Source: Methanobrevibacter curvatus (GTDB lineage: Archaea > Methanobacteriota > Methanobacteria > Methanobacteriales > Methanobacteriaceae). Taken from it: 38,879 nt of DNA. The stretch lies in contig NZ_LWMV01000011.1 of NCBI RefSeq assembly GCF_001639295.1, positions 1-38,879 on the forward strand, given 5' to 3'. This document shows positions 36,345 to 38,879 of this stretch, piece after piece. The first letter of the stretch is position 1. Every line of letters begins with the position of its first letter. Below the pieces are notes generated by a model that was not told the DNA's origin, did no database searches, and saw nothing but the letters and a program-made list of their open reading frames with translations. The position numbers and the translations under genes were made by a program.

Positions 36345-36393
36345 AAATTATAATTGAATGGTTTTAAAATTAAGTGATAAATAAGTGATTATT

Positions 36394-36651
36394 ATGATAG
36401 AATCAAAACTTGATGGGGAAAGTAAGAATATTTTAGAAGAGAATATAGCTAAAATGAAAGAATTTTTCCCAGAGATACTAACAGAAGATAAAATAGACTT
36501 TGATAAATTAAAAACTATACTTTCAGAAGAAATAGACGAGTCCCCAGAAAGATACAAATTCATATGGGCAGGAAAGAGTAAAGCTATAGCTGAAGCTCAG
36601 AAGCCTTCAACAGGGACATTAAGGTGGCAATCATTATATTTTTTTATTTAG
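36394..36651 (+). pseudogene. 5' fragment of a mod gene (mod fragment 2)
   Basis: 85 codons from ATG 36394, with GTGAT before it (the in-frame GTG at 36385 is part of that site). The first ~76 residues (IESKLDGESKNILEENI, FPEILTEDKIDFDKL, AGKSKAIAEAQKPSTGTL) match residues 1-76 of the mod at 32953, but clearly as a different allele. It breaks right after STGTL into unrelated sequence and a stop, before the DPPY motif. The upstream context (TTTTAAAAT...GTGATAA) also resembles that of the longer mod. Confidence 0.8.
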
Positions 36652-36820
36652 TTAATATATCTTTATTTTTAGTATAAAGAATAAAATAAGTTATTTAGAA
36701 TTTATTAATATTGCCAAAAATTGGTTTTCGACTATAATATGGATATTATATAATAGAATACTACTTTTGTTAATTTAGCTTAAATAATTTTTCATATAAT
36801 ACAACTGAAAAAATAAAAAA

Positions 36821-37273
36821 TCAGAACTTCCAGTTTTGATTTTCAAAAAATTGATTTGTATTTAAATAATTAACTCCTAATTTATTACAAACAAAAGGAA
36901 TTCTCATTTCACTCCTTTGGTTCTCTTGGGTAATTATAGTATAATCATTATGTAGTCCTACACATATTAATATTGGGTCAGCTAATGATTCTCCATCACA
37001 CCATAATGTATCATAAACTTTAAATCCTTCTAGTTCTTTTAAATTATCCATTTCTTCATTAGATGCATCAATAAAAAAATTTCCAGTCATATCGTGAAAA
37101 GTTGTCCAGAAATTCCGATCTTCTGTTGATAATTCAGTTTGGACTTCTTTAAGTGAAATTAATTCTTTATTTAATATCATATCTTCAATATTATCCCATA
37201 AACTTATAAAAACATTAGTAGGATAATTTCGTTTTAAATGTATCAAAGAATCTGTATCAATAATAAAACACAT
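36821..37273 (-). CDS. DUF4411 protein, PIN-like putative RNase
   Basis: 150 residues. The start CFIIDTDSLIHLKRNYP is the DUF4411 signature and carries the first PIN-type Asp (D6). SLKEVQTEL supplies the conserved Glu, and ADPILICVGLHNDYTIITQEN the third acidic site. It follows the ImmA/IrrE gene by 17 bases, the usual pairing of DUF4411. Such pairs behave like toxin (RNase) and regulator/antitoxin modules, though direct evidence for this family is thin. Confidence 0.8.
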   Translation of the reverse strand: MCFIIDTDSLIHLKRNYPTNVFISLWDNIEDMILNKELISLKEVQTELSTEDRNFWTTFHDMTGNFFIDASNEEMDNLKELEGFKVYDTLWCDGESLADPILICVGLHNDYTIITQENQRSEMRIPFVCNKLGVNYLNTNQFFENQNWKF

Positions 37274-37290
37274 TTAAATCACTTGAATAA

Positions 37291-38493
37291 TTAAAAAATT
37301 TCATCATATAAAGAATCTATTGAATCAATAGGCAAATTTAAATATCTTTTGAATTCTGTAGGACCTATTATCTCATTTTCATAAGCAGAGACAATGAATC
37401 TTGAAAATGGCTTTCCATCATACTTTTTAACTTTTTTAACTGGAGCCATGCCTCCACCTTTACTATTTTTAAGCCTTTCCTTTTCTTTATCTTTTAATCT
37501 AGCATTATGTTCTTTTAATGTGGTTATAGTCGAATTTTTGAAATTTTTTGATGTTTTGCCTAATTTATATAGTTGTATAATTACTGTTTGTTTACTCACA
37601 CCATAAATATGGGATAATACTCCTAATTGTCTTGAAGTCCATTCTTCACTTTCATAATCTTTAACTGATTGATTTTTAGATATTTTTGCATTTTTAAGAG
37701 ATTCAAGTGGAATTAAAACTTCAGAGGTAATTTGGTTACATAAAAATTCTTTTTTATTATCTATATCAACATCACATATAGTGCTTACACCCATCATTAA
37801 ATGAGCTAATTCGTGAATTAAAGTAAAAATTCTCCTATTAGGTTTATTTTTTCCATTTAATAAAATTATAGGGCATTTATCATAATATAGGGATAATCCA
37901 CTCATTTCATTTTCTGAAACATTTTCAGTTTCAAAAATTAATATGCCTAACTCTGAAACTTCTTCTTTCCATTCATATAAAAATTTTGAATGTAAATAAT
38001 CCTTATTTCCACTATCATTTTTAATCCATTCTGATTGTTTTTCAAGAGAAACCCCTAATAAATTTCTAATAGCTTTAGCAAAATGTTGTACTGTTTCTTT
38101 ATTATAATTAACTTCTTTTTCAATAACATTTTTAGAAAAATCTTTTATTTTCATGTTCATTTCATTTTGAATATTTATATATACAGTTCTACGAAACTTA
38201 GCTTTATTAATCTCTAAATTTAAATCTGAACTAAATTTAGTAATTTTATCATCTGAACGGAACTCTATAATATCCATTTCATCGATTTTTGGAGGTTCTG
38301 ATCTCAAATAAAATACTGGAGGTCTCTTATATTTTTTAGCTAAATTCCTTAAATCTTTCCAGGTAGGCTTTAAATCATCATTTTCCCATAAGGGAGCATT
38401 GTTAAGAGACTTCGGTAAATCTTCAAACTCGAATCCTGCATTTTTTCTAGCCCATTTAATCATAGCAGGATTAACATTAACTCTATAGCTCAT
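37291..38493 (-). CDS. ImmA/IrrE metallopeptidase with N-terminal XRE-like domain
   Basis: 400 residues. An N-terminal helix-turn-helix-like region (about 5-65, MIKWARKNAGFEFEDL and WKDLRNLAKKYKRPPVFYL) is followed by the ImmA/IrrE (DUF955) zinc peptidase with IHELAHL (H227, E228, H231). Near the C-terminus is the conserved SRQLGVLSHIYGVSKQTVIIQL. These peptidases cleave repressors to switch on mobile or defence genes, and partner with DUF4411 in a two-gene operon. GGGATAA precedes the ATG. Divergent from the partial transposase gene. Confidence 0.87.
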   Translation of the reverse strand: MSYRVNVNPAMIKWARKNAGFEFEDLPKSLNNAPLWENDDLKPTWKDLRNLAKKYKRPPVFYLRSEPPKIDEMDIIEFRSDDKITKFSSDLNLEINKAKFRRTVYINIQNEMNMKIKDFSKNVIEKEVNYNKETVQHFAKAIRNLLGVSLEKQSEWIKNDSGNKDYLHSKFLYEWKEEVSELGILIFETENVSENEMSGLSLYYDKCPIILLNGKNKPNRRIFTLIHELAHLMMGVSTICDVDIDNKKEFLCNQITSEVLIPLESLKNAKISKNQSVKDYESEEWTSRQLGVLSHIYGVSKQTVIIQLYKLGKTSKNFKNSTITTLKEHNARLKDKEKERLKNSKGGGMAPVKKVKKYDGKPFSRFIVSAYENEIIGPTEFKRYLNLPIDSIDSLYDEIF

Positions 38494-38779
38494 TTTATCC
38501 CATTTATTAAAAATTTATTAGTTATTATTATATTGTACTTGCATTTATATTAAATTTTTCCATATATAATTTACATTATAAAAGAAAGATTCTAAAATTT
38601 ATGAGAATTAAGAAAGATGATTTTTATATATGGCTATTAATAAGAGATTATGATATAAAATCTTATAAAATTATATATGAGAATTTCTATAAACTCCAAT
38701 ATAAATATTTTTATTTGCTATTTGTATTTTTTTTGTGAATTTATTTTTTTTGTGTGTTCTTTAAATTGATATAGAAAGG
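38494..38779. other. Divergent intergenic region
   Basis: A/T-rich DNA of just under 300 bases that must hold the promoter of the ImmA/IrrE-DUF4411 operon and the left end of the IS that begins here. The IS terminal repeat cannot be defined because the other end lies outside the window. Confidence 0.35.
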
Positions 38780-38787
38780 TTTATATA
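38780..38787 (+). promoter_or_regulatory. TATA box of the partial transposase
   Basis: TTTATATA about 24-31 bases before the ATG at 38811; no ribosome site, so a leaderless start is likely. Confidence 0.5.
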
Positions 38788-38810
38788 GGATAATATATAT
38801 ATTTAATACC

Positions 38811-38879
38811 ATGTATGACTTGAATAATTATTTTATAAATAAACAGTATGCGAAAGTTGAAGAGTTAGGTGATCGTTTG
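38811..38879 (+). CDS. Transposase N-terminus, probably IS5 family (cut by window end)
   Basis: 23 codons are visible: MYDLNNYFINKQYAKVEELG and DRL. The KVEELGDRL element is like the start of IS5-type transposases, where LGDxL is followed by an IDWExFRP block. Only the first residues can be seen, so the family is tentative. Confidence 0.55.
   Translation, partial: MYDLNNYFINKQYAKVEELGDRL

Overview
The window looks like chromosome of a pseudomurein-walled methanogen of the order Methanobacteriales, most like Methanobrevibacter. This rests on very high A+T, GGTGAT/GAGG-type ribosome binding sites, TATA-box promoters, and a set of archaeal genes: the 4-demethylwyosine synthase Taw1, cyclic 2,3-diphosphoglycerate synthetase, archaeal-type triosephosphate isomerase and phosphoglycerate kinase, and a secreted transglutaminase-fold wall-type protease. 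The species is inferred, not proven.

Layout. 1-2200: an NfeD/SPFH membrane pair and a TfoX C-terminal-domain protein. 2200-4720: an AAA/DUF4143 ATPase whose leader is a 23-bp tandem repeat, flanked by gene debris. 4720-7770: a methyltransferase, two small membrane proteins and Taw1. 7770-10600: a 1.5-kb gene-poor stretch, then a secreted repeat protein that seems to start with ATT. 11170-16700: tpi, pgk, thiE and an AMP-binding synthetase with a Ser/Asn-rich insert. 16720-17960: a cassette bounded by two direct copies of a ~200-bp MITE-like repeat, holding another small palindromic element, a ribbon-helix-helix gene without a start codon, and a small coupled ORF. 17970-22790: cpgS, a three-gene membrane/secreted cluster and argH. 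22837-24848: an intact IS4-type element with 25-bp inverted repeats and a 10-bp target duplication, carrying a zinc-ribbon/HTH passenger gene. 25070-25980: a secreted protein and repeat debris.

26370-38500 is a defence island. A PLD-SNF2 helicase and a DUF4391 protein are followed by a 41-codon 5' fragment of a type III Mod methyltransferase gene. Next come a RloC/PrrC-like ATPase with a zinc hook and HEPN-type RNase residues, and then a nearly complete mod gene broken at a (GA)10 tract. Losing one GA unit restores a 627-residue Mod, so this looks like a phase-variable archaeal methyltransferase caught in the OFF state. A second AAA/DUF4143 ATPase lies downstream of three palindromes spaced exactly 39 bp apart. 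A third mod 5' fragment and a divergent ImmA/IrrE-DUF4411 (PIN-like) pair follow. The window ends in the start of another transposase, probably IS5 family.

Working model (inference): helicase, DUF4391 and Mod form a non-canonical type III-like restriction-modification or phasevarion system. The RloC-like tRNase inside the operon would be a second line of defence, as PrrC is inside a type I locus. The three mod 5' ends record repeated insertion or recombination at this gene.
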